64,000 bases of DNA from assembly GCF_016641735.1 (NCBI RefSeq), contig NZ_JAEDAO010000001.1:3224001-3288000 (forward strand). Reading direction: 5' to 3'. A program made the position numbers and the translations under genes. This document shows positions 27,166-35,473 of this stretch, piece after piece. The stretch comes from Ramlibacter algicola (GTDB lineage Bacteria; Pseudomonadota; Gammaproteobacteria; Burkholderiales; Burkholderiaceae_C). Below the pieces are notes generated by a model, which did no database searches, was not told the DNA's origin, and saw only the letters and a program-made list of their open reading frames with translations. The stretch's first letter is position 1. Every line of letters starts with the position of its first letter.

Positions 27166-28881
27166 ATGCGAGCTCCTTCCCTGCGCGCGTGCAGCGCCCT
27201 GTCCAGGATCGCGCTGGCCGCCGCCGCCACCTGCGCCCTGCCCGCCCACGCCCAGTTCGGCGGATTGCTCCAGAGCATGATGCAGGCGCAGCAGCAGGCC
27301 GCGCAGCAGGAAGCGGCGCAGCGCGCCGCCACGCCGGCAAAACGGTGGGGCACGGTGAAGCCGGTCCCCGCCGACCTGCGGACGCAGGCACAGGCATTCG
27401 CCGCGGGCGCGAAGAGCGCCGAGATGCGCCCGCTGTACGAGCGCCTGTTCATCGAAGGCGAGCGCAACGCCACGCTCAACTTCGAGCGCATTGGGCTCGC
27501 GGCGCTGTCGGCCGGAGACCTCGACACGGCGGAGAAGGCTTTCGAGGCCGCGGTCGCGCGCATCGACCTGATCTACGCCGACAACCCGGAAGCGCAGAAA
27601 GCCAAGTCGCTGTGGACCGCCGAGAAGGTCAAGGACTTCAAGGGCGAGCCGTACGAGCGCGCGATGGCGTACTTCTACCGCGGCATCGTGTGGGCGGCGA
27701 AAGGCGACTTCCAGAACGCCCGCGCGATGTTCAAGCAGGCCGACTACCAGGACACCGTCGCCGAAGCGGAGGCGTATGCCGGCGACTTCGGCCTGATGCC
27801 CTACATGGCAGGCTGGGCGAGCTACTGCGACGGCAACGAGCAATTGGCCAAGGAGTTCGCGCAGCAGGCGGCGAAGGTCGACAAAGGGTTCGTCGGCATC
27901 AGCGCGGAGCAGCCGGTGCTCGTGCTGTTCGAAACCAGCCGCGTCCCGTTCAAGTACGGCGGCGGCAAGTACGGCGAGCTGCTCAAGTGGCAGCAGTACG
28001 AGGCGGTGCTGAAGGAGCCGAAGTACGAGGTCCAGGGGGCATGCGTCCCGGATGCCGACGGCTGCAAGCCGGTGCCGGGCAAGTTCATCGTCGGCGGCGA
28101 CGTCGGCTTCCAGGCCACGACGCGCGGCGGCCGCCCGATCGACGCCGTGCTTGGAGGCAAAGCGTCGTTCCGCGAAGGCGCAGAAGGTGTCGCGAACGTC
28201 GCCACGGCCGTGGGCGCCGCCAGCCTCGACGTGGCGATGCTGTCCGGCAATCGCGATGCGGCCGGCCTCGGCATGGTCGGCATGTTCGCCGGCCTCGTCG
28301 CGCAGGGCATGGCCGAGAACACGCAAGCCCAGGCCGACATCCGCGAATGGGAGCAGCTGCAGGGCCAGCTGTGGCTGGGCACGGGCAGCACGAAGCTGGA
28401 AGCGCCGGCGGTGCGCGCGAACGTGCAGACCTTCACCCAGTTCGTGGGTGTCGGCATGTCCTTCGAACGGCAAGGCTCGACGGTGAAGCTCGTCAACGTC
28501 ATGGCGGGAGCACCGGCCCATCGCGCCGGCCTGCGGTCGGGCGACGAGTTGCTGGCCGTGGACGGCGCACCGGTCGCGACGCTCCAGCCGCAGGACATCG
28601 CCGCCAAGGTGCGTGGAAACGCCGGCACCGCCGTCAACCTGCGCGTCGTGCGCAACGGCGAGCCCCAGGACGTGCCCGTCGTGCGGGACACGATCACCAA
28701 CCCGGTGGTCCCGTCGGCGCCGTTGAAGCGGCTGGTGGACGCGCCCCGCTGCCAGCTGTATTGGGGCCGCGCCATGCCGGCGGCGGCGGCGACCGTGCGC
28801 GAAGCCGGCCCGCTCGAGCCCGGCGAGCATCCGCGCGACCCGGCGTTCCGCGGCGAGATCCAGGCGATGTTCGGCGCCTGA
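27166..28881 (+). CDS. COG3014-like secreted protein with inserted PDZ domain (copy 2)
   Basis: Protein of 571 aa. Residues 1-400 parallel the preceding gene almost block for block (signal peptide, Gln-rich helix, helical repeats, Gly/Ala-rich stretch), and the last 60 residues also match (DAPRCQLYWGR, HPRDPAFR). Between them, residues about 420-510 form a PDZ domain (VGVGMSFERQG, AGAPAHRAGLRSGDELLAVDG, VNLRVVRNGE) that copy 1 lacks. A 14-residue Cys-containing insertion (GACVPDADGCKPVPG) is also unique. The ATG at 27166 starts the signal peptide; a longer open frame begins at 27115. Confidence 0.85.
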   Translation: MRAPSLRACSALSRIALAAAATCALPAHAQFGGLLQSMMQAQQQAAQQEAAQRAATPAKRWGTVKPVPADLRTQAQAFAAGAKSAEMRPLYERLFIEGERNATLNFERIGLAALSAGDLDTAEKAFEAAVARIDLIYADNPEAQKAKSLWTAEKVKDFKGEPYERAMAYFYRGIVWAAKGDFQNARAMFKQADYQDTVAEAEAYAGDFGLMPYMAGWASYCDGNEQLAKEFAQQAAKVDKGFVGISAEQPVLVLFETSRVPFKYGGGKYGELLKWQQYEAVLKEPKYEVQGACVPDADGCKPVPGKFIVGGDVGFQATTRGGRPIDAVLGGKASFREGAEGVANVATAVGAASLDVAMLSGNRDAAGLGMVGMFAGLVAQGMAENTQAQADIREWEQLQGQLWLGTGSTKLEAPAVRANVQTFTQFVGVGMSFERQGSTVKLVNVMAGAPAHRAGLRSGDELLAVDGAPVATLQPQDIAAKVRGNAGTAVNLRVVRNGEPQDVPVVRDTITNPVVPSAPLKRLVDAPRCQLYWGRAMPAAAATVREAGPLEPGEHPRDPAFRGEIQAMFGA

Positions 28882-28905
28882 GCGCCGCGCGACCGCGCAT
28901 GGACG

Positions 28906-28934
28906 AAAGCGCCCTTCGGGGCGCTTTTCCTTTG
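28906..28934 (+). terminator. Intrinsic terminator with UUCG tetraloop
   Basis: AAAGCGCCC-TTCG-GGGCGCTTT forms a 9-bp stem closed by the very stable cUUCGg loop, followed by TCCTTT. It ends the lpoB cluster and, being between convergent genes, may also act on the beta-lactamase transcript. Confidence 0.85.
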
Positions 28935-28941
28935 GGGATGA

Positions 28942-29787
28942 TCAGCCGCGAGCGATGGCGGCGCCGACGCTCGCCAGCACGGCTTCGCGTGCGGACCCGT
29001 CTTTCGGGGACCCGGTGAGGTAGCACGCGACCACCAGCGGTGCGGCGCCGCTGGCCGGCCACAGCACGCCGACGTCATTGGTGGTGCCACGCGGCCCGGT
29101 CCCGGTCTTCGTCGCAGCGCGCCAGCCGGGAGGCAGCTGGGCGCGCAGGCGCGCACGGCCGGTCGTCGACTTCTCCATCCACTGCAGCAGCAGCGCGCGG
29201 TCGGTCTTGTCCGTGCCCTCCTGCAGCAGCGCCCGGTGCAGCAAGCGCGCCATCGCGCGGGGCGTCGTCGTGTCACGCGGATCGCCGGGCGGCACGTCGT
29301 TCATCGCCGGCTCGATGCGATCCAGCCGCGTCGTGCGGTCGCCGAGCGAGCGCGCATGCGACGTCACCGCCGCCGGGCCGCCGAGGACGCGCAGCAGCAC
29401 GTTGGCCGCGCCGTTGTCGCTCTCCACGACCGCGGCCTCGCAGAGGGCCTGCACGCTCATCGCCCCCTGCGCCAGGCGCGCTTCGGTCACCGGCGCATGG
29501 CCCGCGAGGTCCTCGCGCGTGTAGCTCACCGAGCGGTCGAGCGACTCGCGCCCTTGCGTCACCCGGTGCAGCACCGCGGCGGCGAGCAACCACTTGAACG
29601 TGCTGCACATCGGGAAGCGTTCGTCGAGGCGATGCCCCTTCAGTTCCCCCGTGCCCGTGTCGAGCACGGCGACACCGAGCAGGCCGCCGGAGGCGGCCTC
29701 CAGATCGGCCCACGGGGTGGCCGCCAGGGCGGGCCAGGCCGCGAGCGCGGATGTTGCGAGGAAGGCGCGGCGAGAGACGGACTCCAT
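28942..29787 (-). CDS. bla: Class A beta-lactamase
   Basis: Serine beta-lactamase of 281 aa with all class A motifs: catalytic Ser62-x-x-Lys65 in CSTFK (Ser70/Lys73 in ABL numbering), SDN in VESDNGAAN, the omega-loop Glu in RIEPAMND, and KTG in ATKTGTG. A twin-arginine-like signal (SRRAFLATSALAAWPALA) directs export. Cys69 precedes the active Ser as in Pen-type enzymes, but position 238 is Gly, so the carbapenemase disulfide is absent. It hydrolyses beta-lactams in the periplasm; spectrum is not predictable. It is 19 bases downstream of a secreted-protein gene, with no AmpR-type regulator nearby. Confidence 0.95.
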   Translation of the reverse strand: MESVSRRAFLATSALAAWPALAATPWADLEAASGGLLGVAVLDTGTGELKGHRLDERFPMCSTFKWLLAAAVLHRVTQGRESLDRSVSYTREDLAGHAPVTEARLAQGAMSVQALCEAAVVESDNGAANVLLRVLGGPAAVTSHARSLGDRTTRLDRIEPAMNDVPPGDPRDTTTPRAMARLLHRALLQEGTDKTDRALLLQWMEKSTTGRARLRAQLPPGWRAATKTGTGPRGTTNDVGVLWPASGAAPLVVACYLTGSPKDGSAREAVLASVGAAIARG

Positions 29788-29806
29788 GCCGCGCAGTGTG
29801 CCAGCC

Positions 29807-30385
29807 TCAGGGTGCGGAAGCGTTCCAGGTGGCCGCGGGAATGGCGTCCGGGCACGGGTTGCTGCGCGCGTTGGCAATCACGCGCAGCGCCTGCGCAGCC
29901 TGCACCGCCTGTGAGTCCCCGCCCTGCGCACGCGACATCGCGGCCATGCCGCAGAACGTCCAGGCCTGCGCGTTGGCCGGGTCGGATTGGGAGCGCTCGA
30001 GGTAGCGGTTGGCGATGCGCTCCAGGCCCTCGCGCTCGCCGGGGGTCTGCGGCGTGGCTGCGCCGGCGGTGCCGACGCGCCGCAGCGTGGTGCCATTCGC
30101 TTCCGGTGCGCCGGGCTTGTTGGCGAACAGCGTGCCGTTGCGCCACTCCATCGTGTACGCGATGCCGTTGACCGGATTGGTGAACTCGTACACGCCGCGG
30201 GCATTGCGCACGTACGTCGACCGCTTGCCGTTCGACGGCTCGTACAGCTCCAGCGTGTTGCCGCTGAACTTCGCGTCCACGGTGTAGCCGGTGCCGGTCG
30301 TGTAGGTGCCGTCCACCTGCGCGTGGGCGGCGAGGGAAGCGAGGGCGAGGCAGGCGCCCGCGAGCGCGGTCTGGATGCGGAACAT
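29807..30385 (-). CDS. Secreted protein of unknown function upstream of bla
   Basis: Protein of 192 aa with a signal peptide (ALAGACLALASLAAHA), then a beta-rich domain (GTYTTGTGYTVDAKFSGNT, LYEPSNGKRSTYV, AYTMEWRNGTLF) and a C-terminal helical part (GLERIANRYLERSQSD, NAQAWTFCGMAAMSRA) with two cysteines. I do not recognise the family. An AAAGGAG site precedes the ATG at 30385. Probably co-transcribed with the beta-lactamase. The palindrome CCCCCGTTCGGGG lies 56 bases upstream. Confidence 0.75.
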   Translation of the reverse strand: MFRIQTALAGACLALASLAAHAQVDGTYTTGTGYTVDAKFSGNTLELYEPSNGKRSTYVRNARGVYEFTNPVNGIAYTMEWRNGTLFANKPGAPEANGTTLRRVGTAGAATPQTPGEREGLERIANRYLERSQSDPANAQAWTFCGMAAMSRAQGGDSQAVQAAQALRVIANARSNPCPDAIPAATWNASAP

Positions 30386-30440
30386 GGGACTCCTTTGCAT
30401 GGAGCCGGGAGCATCGCCGAGCGCGCGAGGCCGCCCCATT

Positions 30441-30453
30441 CCCCGAACGGGGG
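30441..30453 (-). promoter_or_regulatory. CCCCC-GTTC-GGGG palindrome upstream of the bla operon
   Basis: On the minus strand this reads ATCCCCCGTTCGGGGAAT. It is near-identical to the palindrome at 23533-23546 and has the same orientation and similar distance to its gene. Candidate operator. Confidence 0.4.
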
Positions 30454-30465
30454 ATGGTGGCGGAG

Positions 30466-31695
30466 TCAGGCAGCGGCGGGGGCAGCGCGCGGCACCAGCG
30501 GCGCTTCGCGGATCGGCAGGTGGACCAGCGCGGCGGCCACGGCCAGCAAGGCGTCGGCGATCCAGATGCCGTCGTAGCTGCCGGTGGCCTGGAACACCGT
30601 GCCACCGAGCCACGCGCCGAGGAAGCCACCGACCTGGTGGGTGAGCATCACCAGCCCGAACAGCATGGCCATGTGCGCGGGCCCGAAGAACTTCGCCACC
30701 AGGCCCGCCGTCGGCGGCACCGTCGACAGGAAGGTCATGCCCATCACGGCGGCGAACACCAGCACCACCGGGCCGGTCTTCGGCGCGAACAGGAAGGCGA
30801 CGATGGCCACGGCGCGGACGGCGTAGATCAGCGACAGCAGCGACTTCATGCGCCAGCGGCCGATGGCCCAGCCGATCGCCAGGCTGCCCACGATGTTGAA
30901 CAACCCCAGGACCGCGACCGCCCAGCCGGCCCATTGCGTCGCGAGCCCGCAGGCCGCGACGACGCCGGGCAGGTGCGTGGCGAGGAAGGCGACGTGGAAG
31001 CCGCAGACGAAGAAGCCGGTGGCGAGCAGCAGGAAGCCCGGGTGGCGCAGCGCCTCGCCGGCGGCCTCGCGCGTGGTCACCGGCTTCTTGCCGGCGGGCG
31101 CGGCCTGCTGGTTGTTGCCGCGCAGGAGCCAGGCGGCGGGCAACGCGAGCAGCACGAGCGCCGCCAGCACCTGCATGGCGCCGACCCAGCCGATGCCGAC
31201 GATCAGGGAGGCGGAAATGGGACCGAGCAGGAACTGCCCGGTCGAGCCGCCTGCATTGACGACGCCAGTGGCCAGGCCCCGGTGCTGTGGCGGCACCAGG
31301 CGCGTGGTCGCCGACATCAGCACCGCCGGCCCGGCCATGCCGGCGCCACCCGCGGCCAGGATGCCCACCGCGACGACGAGCCCCCATGTGGATTGCATGT
31401 AGGGCGTGATGAAGGTCCCCAGCGCCACCAGCGCAACGCCCGCGAGCAGCACGCGGCCGGTGCCGATGCGGTCGGCGATGGCACCGGCGATGGGCTGCGT
31501 GAGCCCCCACCACAGCTGGCCGAAGGCGAAGGCCAGGCTGATGCTGGCCAGGCCCAGGCCGGTGGACGTGTTCAGCGGCGAGAGGAACAGGCCCATCGTC
31601 TGGCGCACGCCCATGGTCAACGCGAACGCGCCGGCCGCGGCCAGCAGCACGAGCCACGTCACCGGTGCGCGCACGAGCGCTTTTGCTTCACTCAT
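30466..31695 (-). CDS. MFS transporter
   Basis: Major facilitator protein of 409 aa with 12 predicted membrane helices. The cytoplasmic loop between helices 2 and 3 is AGAIADRIGTGRVLLAG, matching the family motif G-x-x-x-D-R-x-G. A central loop (about residues 195-215) is Lys/Gln-rich. It resembles the oxalate/formate-type and drug-efflux MFS subgroups (GGxTGQFLLGP block). Its overlap with a MarR-type regulator gene suggests export of a compound sensed by that regulator. Substrate unknown. Confidence 0.88.
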   Translation of the reverse strand: MSEAKALVRAPVTWLVLLAAAGAFALTMGVRQTMGLFLSPLNTSTGLGLASISLAFAFGQLWWGLTQPIAGAIADRIGTGRVLLAGVALVALGTFITPYMQSTWGLVVAVGILAAGGAGMAGPAVLMSATTRLVPPQHRGLATGVVNAGGSTGQFLLGPISASLIVGIGWVGAMQVLAALVLLALPAAWLLRGNNQQAAPAGKKPVTTREAAGEALRHPGFLLLATGFFVCGFHVAFLATHLPGVVAACGLATQWAGWAVAVLGLFNIVGSLAIGWAIGRWRMKSLLSLIYAVRAVAIVAFLFAPKTGPVVLVFAAVMGMTFLSTVPPTAGLVAKFFGPAHMAMLFGLVMLTHQVGGFLGAWLGGTVFQATGSYDGIWIADALLAVAAALVHLPIREAPLVPRAAPAAA

Positions 31696-32146
31696 CGACG
31701 TCCCCTTCGTCCTCGACCGGCGCGAGCAGCGCCGTGCACTCGTCGATCAACGCATGCAGCGCGACGACCCGCTGGGGTCCGAGCGCGGCGTTGATGCCCT
31801 CCTGCGCGACGCGCCAGCGGCGCTGCGCCTCGGCGCGCTTCTCCCGGCCGGCGGGCGTCACCGCCACGCGCAGGCTGCGGGCGTCGTCGCCGGGCAGCAT
31901 CTCGAGCCAGCCGGCCGCGACCAGCGGCTTGAGGTTGCGGCTCAGCGTCGACGGCTGCAGGCCGAGCGTGCGCGCGAGGTCGGTCGGCCGGATCGGGCCC
32001 AGCTTGCACACGAACGACAGCAGCGAGTACTGCGTGGTCTTCAGGCCCACGCGGCGCATCTCGGCGTCGTAGTGCTGCCCGACGCGGCGGCCGAGCTGTC
32101 GCAGCTTGAGGTTGGTGCAACCCTGGGGCTTGACGGCGGTGTCCAT
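31688..32146 (-). CDS. MarR family transcriptional regulator
   Basis: Winged-helix regulator of 152 aa: helix-turn-helix RPTDLARTLGLQPSTLSRNLKPLVAAGWL and wing DDARSLRVAVTPAGR are typical. MarR dimers repress divergent genes until a phenolic or similar ligand binds. The gene overlaps the MFS gene by 8 bases and is divergent from a thioesterase gene, with three CTGCAA half-sites in the intergenic space. ATG at 32146 starts the domain at the right place. Confidence 0.9.
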   Translation of the reverse strand: MDTAVKPQGCTNLKLRQLGRRVGQHYDAEMRRVGLKTTQYSLLSFVCKLGPIRPTDLARTLGLQPSTLSRNLKPLVAAGWLEMLPGDDARSLRVAVTPAGREKRAEAQRRWRVAQEGINAALGPQRVVALHALIDECTALLAPVEDEGDVDE

Positions 32147-32160
32147 GGCAATTAGTGTAC

Positions 32161-32181
32161 CTGCAACTATTGCAGCTGCAA
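32161..32181. promoter_or_regulatory. Candidate MarR operator
   Basis: CTGCAA-CTA-TTGCAG (32161-32175) and TTGCAGCTGCAA (32170-32181) are two perfect overlapping palindromes in the 55-base divergent gap between the marR and thioesterase starts. ATTAGT upstream and ACTAT within add a third imperfect repeat. This is the size and symmetry expected for MarR dimers. Confidence 0.6.
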
Positions 32182-32201
32182 GTGACTGGAAAGGACGAGC
32201 G

Positions 32202-32735
32202 ATGGACGGCAATGACCTGGAACGCTGGCTGGCGCAGGAGCGCGAGCAGATGGCGATCTTCGACAAGGGGCCCGGACCCGGCGTGTCGACACCCGAGCAG
32301 GTGGCGGGCCGCAGCGGCCTGGCGTTGCTCGAGGCGATGCTCGCCGGCCAGTTGCCGGTCGCGACCATCGCCAAGACCCTGGACTTCCTCTTGCTCGCAG
32401 CCGAGGACGGCCGCGCCGTGTTCCAGGGAACGCCGGGACCCGCGCACCTGAACCCGATGGGCGGCATCCATGGCGGCTGGTACGCGACGCTGCTCGATTC
32501 GGCGATGGGCTGCGCGGTGCACACGAAGATGCCAGCCGGCCGCGGCTACACGACGGCGGAGCTGAGCGTCAACATCGTCCGCGCGATCGGCCCGAAGGTG
32601 CAGCGCGTGCGCGCCGAAGGCAAGGTGCTGCACGCCGGCCGGCAGCTGGCGACGGCGGAGGGCCGCCTGTACGGCCCGGACGGCACGCTGTACGCGCACG
32701 CGACGACGACCTGCCTGGTGGTCGAGATGCGTTGA
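32202..32735 (+). CDS. PaaI-type hotdog thioesterase
   Basis: Protein of 177 aa. The hotdog helix motif HLNPMGGIHGGWYATLLDSAMG contains the HGG and catalytic Asp region of PaaI-type acyl-CoA thioesterases, and the strands TAELSVNIVRAIGP and VRAEGKVLHAGRQLATAEGRLY follow. It should hydrolyse an acyl- or aryl-CoA. The first 60 residues are an extra helical part. It is divergent from marR and may be controlled by it. An AAGGA site precedes ATG 32202. Confidence 0.87.
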   Translation: MDGNDLERWLAQEREQMAIFDKGPGPGVSTPEQVAGRSGLALLEAMLAGQLPVATIAKTLDFLLLAAEDGRAVFQGTPGPAHLNPMGGIHGGWYATLLDSAMGCAVHTKMPAGRGYTTAELSVNIVRAIGPKVQRVRAEGKVLHAGRQLATAEGRLYGPDGTLYAHATTTCLVVEMR

Positions 32736-32860
32736 ACTCCCTGACGCAGAGGTCGCGGAGCAAGCGCAGAGATCGCAGAAGAATCCATTGAAGAATCCTT
32801 TGCGTTCTGCGTCCTCTGCGCTTGCTCTGTGTCCTCTACGTTCGGGAGTCCGTCTTCGAC
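32734..32860. repeat. Long quasi-palindromic intergenic repeat, copy 2
   Basis: GAACTCCCTGACGCAGAGG and on through GCAAGCGCAGA (32734-32770) is almost fully complementary to the right arm ending TACGTTCGGGAGTCC (32814-32851), giving an arm length of about 37 bases. It occupies the whole gap between the convergent thioesterase and kinase genes. Same edge GAACTCCC and same ACGCAGA(A/G)GTC core as the copy at 3128. Confidence 0.8.
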
Positions 32861-32863
32861 GGA

Positions 32864-34525
32864 CTACACCGATGCCGCTCCCTCCGCCCGCGGCAGGTCG
32901 ACCGTGAACGTCGTCCCCTCGTCCCGCGTCGAGCGGCACTGGACCTCGCCGCCGTGCGCGCGCGCGATCTGGCGCACGATGTACAGGCCCAGGCCGATGT
33001 TGCGCCCCGATCGTCCCGCGGTGGACTCGCCCTGCTGCAGCGGCTCGAACAGGGCTTCGCGCAGGGCGGGCGGGATCGGGTCGCCCGCGTTGTGGACGGC
33101 GATGCGCACGCGCGAGTGCTCGGCGTGCACCGACACGTGGATGGGCGAGTCGGGGTCGCCGTAGACGAGCGCGTTGTTCAGGAGGTTGCCCACGACCTGC
33201 GCCATGCGATCGGCATCCCACGTGCCCGCACCATCGCCGTGCGCGTCCACCTCGATGCGCCGCGCCGGATGCGCAAGTCGCGCCGCGTCGGCGGCCTGCT
33301 GCACGATCTCCACGATGTCGCCGGGCGTGCGCACCACGGGCAGGCCGCTGCCCAGCCGCGCCTGCGTGAAGTCCAGCAGGTCGCGGATCAGGCGCAGGCT
33401 CATGGCGGTGCTGGACTGGATGCGCTGCACGCAGCGTGCGAATTCGTCGCGCAGCCCCGCGCGCTCGAGCAGCGCGGCGTTCAGCTGGATCACGTTCAGC
33501 GGGTTGCGCAGGTCGTGCGACACGATGCCCACCAGCAACTGCGAGAACTGCACCTGCCGCCCGAGCTGGCTGGACCGCAGCTCGGCCCGCCGCCGCGCGT
33601 GGACCTGCGTGCGCGTCAGCTGGTACAGCAGGACCGACACCAGCAGCCCCGCCAGCAGCACGCCCGCCGGCGTGACCCAGTCGGTCCAGTCGCGGCCCGT
33701 GCCGGGCGCGTAGAGGAGCAGCCAGGCCTGGCCCCCGAAGTCGATGCGCCGGGTCGCCACGGGGCGCGCGAGCGCCTCCTCGGACCCATGCAGCACCTGC
33801 GGGGGCTCGCCATCCGATTGCGTGTGCACGGCGTGCAGCCGCACGACGCCCGGCTCGAACACGCCCTCGAAGAAGTCGACGGCACGGAACGGGGCGTAGA
33901 CGAAGCCGCGCAGCAGGCGGCGCCGCTCCTCCAGCGTCTGCGGCACGCCGCCGCGCTCGTACAGCGGCGTGTAGACCAGGAAGCCGGGCGACTTGTGCGC
34001 GTCGATCTCCTGCTTGAGCACCACGCTGCCCGTCACCGAGAAGCGCCCGCTGTCGCGCGAGCGGTCCATCGCCGCCGCCCGCACCGGATCGCTGTGCATG
34101 TCGTAGCCGAGCGCCGCGCGGTTGCGCTCGTCCATCGGTTCGATCAGCTCGATGCGGTACGTGTCGCCCTGCCCCACCCGCGGGCTCCAGGCCAGGCCCT
34201 GGATGCCGGGGAAGTCGCTGCGGATCCGCAGCCCGCCGACGAACAGGCCGAAGGCGCGAGGGGTGATGGCGTCGCCTTCGGCCAGCACGAACGAACGGGT
34301 GGCCCGCAACAGCGCGACCGACGACGTCATGCGGCGGTCGAGCCGCGCGAGGTCCGCTTCGACCGCCGCGACCACCGCGGCTTCGTGCCGCGCCTCGGCC
34401 ACGCGCCACGACAGCAGCGCCGCGATCGCCGTCAGCAGCAGTGCGCTCGCCAGGACGAAGATCGCCCGCCCTTGCCCCGTGTCGCGGCGCGGCCGGCCGC
34501 GCCAGGCGGCGAGCAGGGGCTTCAC
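32864..34525 (-). CDS. CHASE-domain sensor histidine kinase
   Basis: Membrane kinase of 553 aa. An N-terminal helix (FVLASALLLTAIAALLSWRV) and a second one near residue 290 (VLLAGLLVSVLLYQL) enclose a periplasmic CHASE-type sensor domain (IRSDFPGIQGLAWSPRV, GYDMHSDPVR). The cytoplasmic part has the phospho-acceptor His in GIVSHDLRNPLNV and an ATPase domain with NLLNNALVYG, and IGLGLYIVRQI. No receiver domain. The partner response regulator is not adjacent. Its start overlaps the metallophosphoesterase stop by 4 bases. Confidence 0.9.
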   Translation of the reverse strand: MKPLLAAWRGRPRRDTGQGRAIFVLASALLLTAIAALLSWRVAEARHEAAVVAAVEADLARLDRRMTSSVALLRATRSFVLAEGDAITPRAFGLFVGGLRIRSDFPGIQGLAWSPRVGQGDTYRIELIEPMDERNRAALGYDMHSDPVRAAAMDRSRDSGRFSVTGSVVLKQEIDAHKSPGFLVYTPLYERGGVPQTLEERRRLLRGFVYAPFRAVDFFEGVFEPGVVRLHAVHTQSDGEPPQVLHGSEEALARPVATRRIDFGGQAWLLLYAPGTGRDWTDWVTPAGVLLAGLLVSVLLYQLTRTQVHARRRAELRSSQLGRQVQFSQLLVGIVSHDLRNPLNVIQLNAALLERAGLRDEFARCVQRIQSSTAMSLRLIRDLLDFTQARLGSGLPVVRTPGDIVEIVQQAADAARLAHPARRIEVDAHGDGAGTWDADRMAQVVGNLLNNALVYGDPDSPIHVSVHAEHSRVRIAVHNAGDPIPPALREALFEPLQQGESTAGRSGRNIGLGLYIVRQIARAHGGEVQCRSTRDEGTTFTVDLPRAEGAASV

Positions 34526-35295
34526 TTGGCGGCCACGAGCTCCTGCTCGTCGGCGGGCTCGCGCGGCACCTCGAACAGGCGGAACGGCGGCCGGTCGGGA
34601 TGCTTGCGCAGCAGCAGCGGCCGCGCGACGTTGAACACCGGCACGCCGCTGATCGTCTGGCCTTCGATGGTCCCGCGGTGCGCGTGGCCATGGAACACGG
34701 CGTCCACCGGGTAGCGCAGAAGCGGCTCCTCCAGCCGGCTGCTGCCCAGGAACGGGAGGATCTCCGCAGGCTCGCCCTGCACGGTGGACAACACCGGCGA
34801 GTAGTGCATCAGCGCGATGCGCCGCCGCATGCGCAGCTTGGCCAGCGCGGACTCGAGCTTCATCGCCTCGTGCAGCGCTTCCTGCACGAAGGCCTTGATC
34901 GCCGGTTCACCCCAGGCACCCAGGGAGCCGCGGCCGAAGCCGCCGGCGAAACCCTTCACGCCCGCGATGCCCACGCCCTCGATCTCGCACGCCTCGCCAT
35001 CGAGCACGCGCACGCCGGCCTTCTTCAGCGTGGCGCACACCACTTCCGGCGTGCCGGTCTCGAAGTCGTGGTTCCCCAGCACGGCCACGATCGGCACCGA
35101 GACGGCGCTCAGCTCGTCGGCCAGGATCTTGGCCTCCTCGGCCGTGCCGTAGTCGGTGAGGTCGCCGCAAAGCAGCAGCGCGTCGGCCGCGTCCGAAGCC
35201 TGCGCGAGGAAGCCGCGCAGCTTGCCGGCCGAGTCCTTGGTGACGTGGAGGTCGCCGACGGCGGCGAAGCGGACGGTGGTGGAGGACTTGCCCAT
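34522..35295 (-). CDS. Metallophosphoesterase (calcineurin-like)
   Basis: Protein of 257 aa. Metal ligands are visible in FAAVGDLHVT (DxH), LLCGDLTDYG (GDxxD), VLGNHDF (GNHD), LMHYSPV and VFHGHAHRG (GHxH), a complete dinuclear centre. Hydrolyses phosphomonoesters, diesters or nucleotides; substrate unknown. The start at 35295 is chosen because similarity begins there; an in-frame ATG at 35322 is possible. Coupled to the histidine kinase gene downstream. Confidence 0.88.
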   Translation of the reverse strand: MGKSSTTVRFAAVGDLHVTKDSAGKLRGFLAQASDAADALLLCGDLTDYGTAEEAKILADELSAVSVPIVAVLGNHDFETGTPEVVCATLKKAGVRVLDGEACEIEGVGIAGVKGFAGGFGRGSLGAWGEPAIKAFVQEALHEAMKLESALAKLRMRRRIALMHYSPVLSTVQGEPAEILPFLGSSRLEEPLLRYPVDAVFHGHAHRGTIEGQTISGVPVFNVARPLLLRKHPDRPPFRLFEVPREPADEQELVAAK

Positions 35296-35473
35296 GCCAA
35301 TGGTCGGGATTCGGTCCCACATGCTGCCGCGTGGCGCGGCCGGGGTGCATCGTCCAGCAACCGTCACGGCTGTAGGCGCATGCCGACCACCGATGGGGCT
35401 GCTTCTCCGCACGGCGAACGGCCCGGCTCACCGAGACTGGCGTGCCTTGCAGTACCCACACGGGGAGACGACC
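35296..35473. other. Divergent intergenic region, nothing recognised
   Basis: The 178 bases between the divergent metallophosphoesterase and nucleotidyltransferase genes must hold both promoters, but I see no convincing -10/-35 pair, operator or hairpin. Confidence 0.4.
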
